Positions 5,821 through 5,915 of a stretch of DNA of 5,915 bases are shown piece after piece. The notes below the pieces were generated by a model. The model had not been told where the DNA came from and made no database searches. It saw only the letters and a program-made list of their open reading frames with translations. The stretch is taken from positions 1 through 5,915 of the forward strand of contig JAFAED010000447.1 of the NCBI GenBank assembly GCA_023424275.1, given 5' to 3'. A program made the translations under genes and the position numbers. This DNA is from Pseudomonadota bacterium. GTDB taxonomy: Bacteria > Pseudomonadota > Alphaproteobacteria > Sphingomonadales > Sphingomonadaceae. Within the stretch, counting starts at the first letter, position 1. Each line of letters begins with the position of its first letter.

Positions 5821-5915
5821 AGCGCGCCATCGCCTTCGTCGACGTTGATCGTCGAGCCGTCCTTCACTTCGCCCTTCAGGATCAGGTCGGCGAGCGGGTC
5901 CTGCAGATATTTCTG
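5802..5915 (-). CDS. clpB: ATP-dependent chaperone ClpB, C-terminal end (rest outside window)
   Basis: On the minus strand an open frame runs in from base 5915 and stops at TAG (5804-5802), giving the last 37 residues of a protein. The segment QDPLADLILKGEVKDGSTI matches the small C-terminal D2 domain of ClpB/Hsp100 disaggregases, where an xxPLAxxIL helix is followed by a short G-x-x-x-x-G turn and a final beta-strand. ClpB works with DnaK to pull proteins out of aggregates in the cytoplasm. The final residues are acidic and end in ALRLAAQ. ClpA or ClpC relatives have a similar end, so the identification rests on a short stretch. It converges on the small exported protein with 24 bases between stop codons and is probably unrelated to the operon. 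Confidence 0.72.
   Translation of the reverse strand, partial: QKYLQDPLADLILKGEVKDGSTINVDEGDGALRLAAQ

Noticed and set aside
1..5915. Search by eye for CRISPR arrays, insertion sequences, tRNA or rRNA genes
   Set aside because: No direct-repeat array, terminal inverted repeats with transposase, or RNA-gene signature was seen.

Overview
The window is about 5.9 kb of GC-rich, densely coding DNA that looks alphaproteobacterial, most likely from a sphingomonad (Sphingomonas, Sphingopyxis or a relative). The grounds are the style of the TonB-dependent receptor, TPR-fused tailoring enzymes of types common in that group, a small secreted protein with a Cys/GTRL/Cys/EW pattern I associate with sphingomonads, and tightly overlapping genes. 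The genus is inferred from memory of families, not from a search.

Layout. Bases 1-614 (+) hold the C-terminal ~200 residues of a TonB-dependent outer-membrane receptor, ending in a Phe-terminated beta-strand. A strong intrinsic terminator follows at 638-674. Only 19 bases later a three-gene, translationally coupled operon starts: a TPR protein with a C-terminal PAPS-dependent sulfotransferase domain resembling tyrosylprotein sulfotransferases (694-2697); a short-TPR protein with an aspartyl/asparaginyl beta-hydroxylase domain (2697-3851, sharing 1 base with its predecessor); and a long-TPR protein with a C-terminal putative 2OG-Fe(II) oxygenase domain (3848-5368, sharing 4 bases). After a 91-base gap with a candidate promoter comes a small exported protein of unknown function (5460-5777). 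The window ends in the 3' end of a convergent minus-strand gene, most likely clpB (5802-5915). A two-part hairpin lies over the convergent junction.

How the genes may work together. Three consecutive enzymes each join a TPR scaffold, a protein- or peptide-binding fold, to a catalytic domain whose best-known relatives modify side chains: sulfation, Asp/Asn beta-hydroxylation and another Fe(II)/2OG oxidation. Coupled translation suggests they are made together. Their position behind a TonB-dependent receptor suggests the target is the receptor, its ligand, or a nearby secreted protein. This cassette is the most interesting content of the window; its substrate cannot be read from the sequence. 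None of the three enzymes has an evident signal peptide, so they probably act in the cytoplasm, before any export of the substrate.
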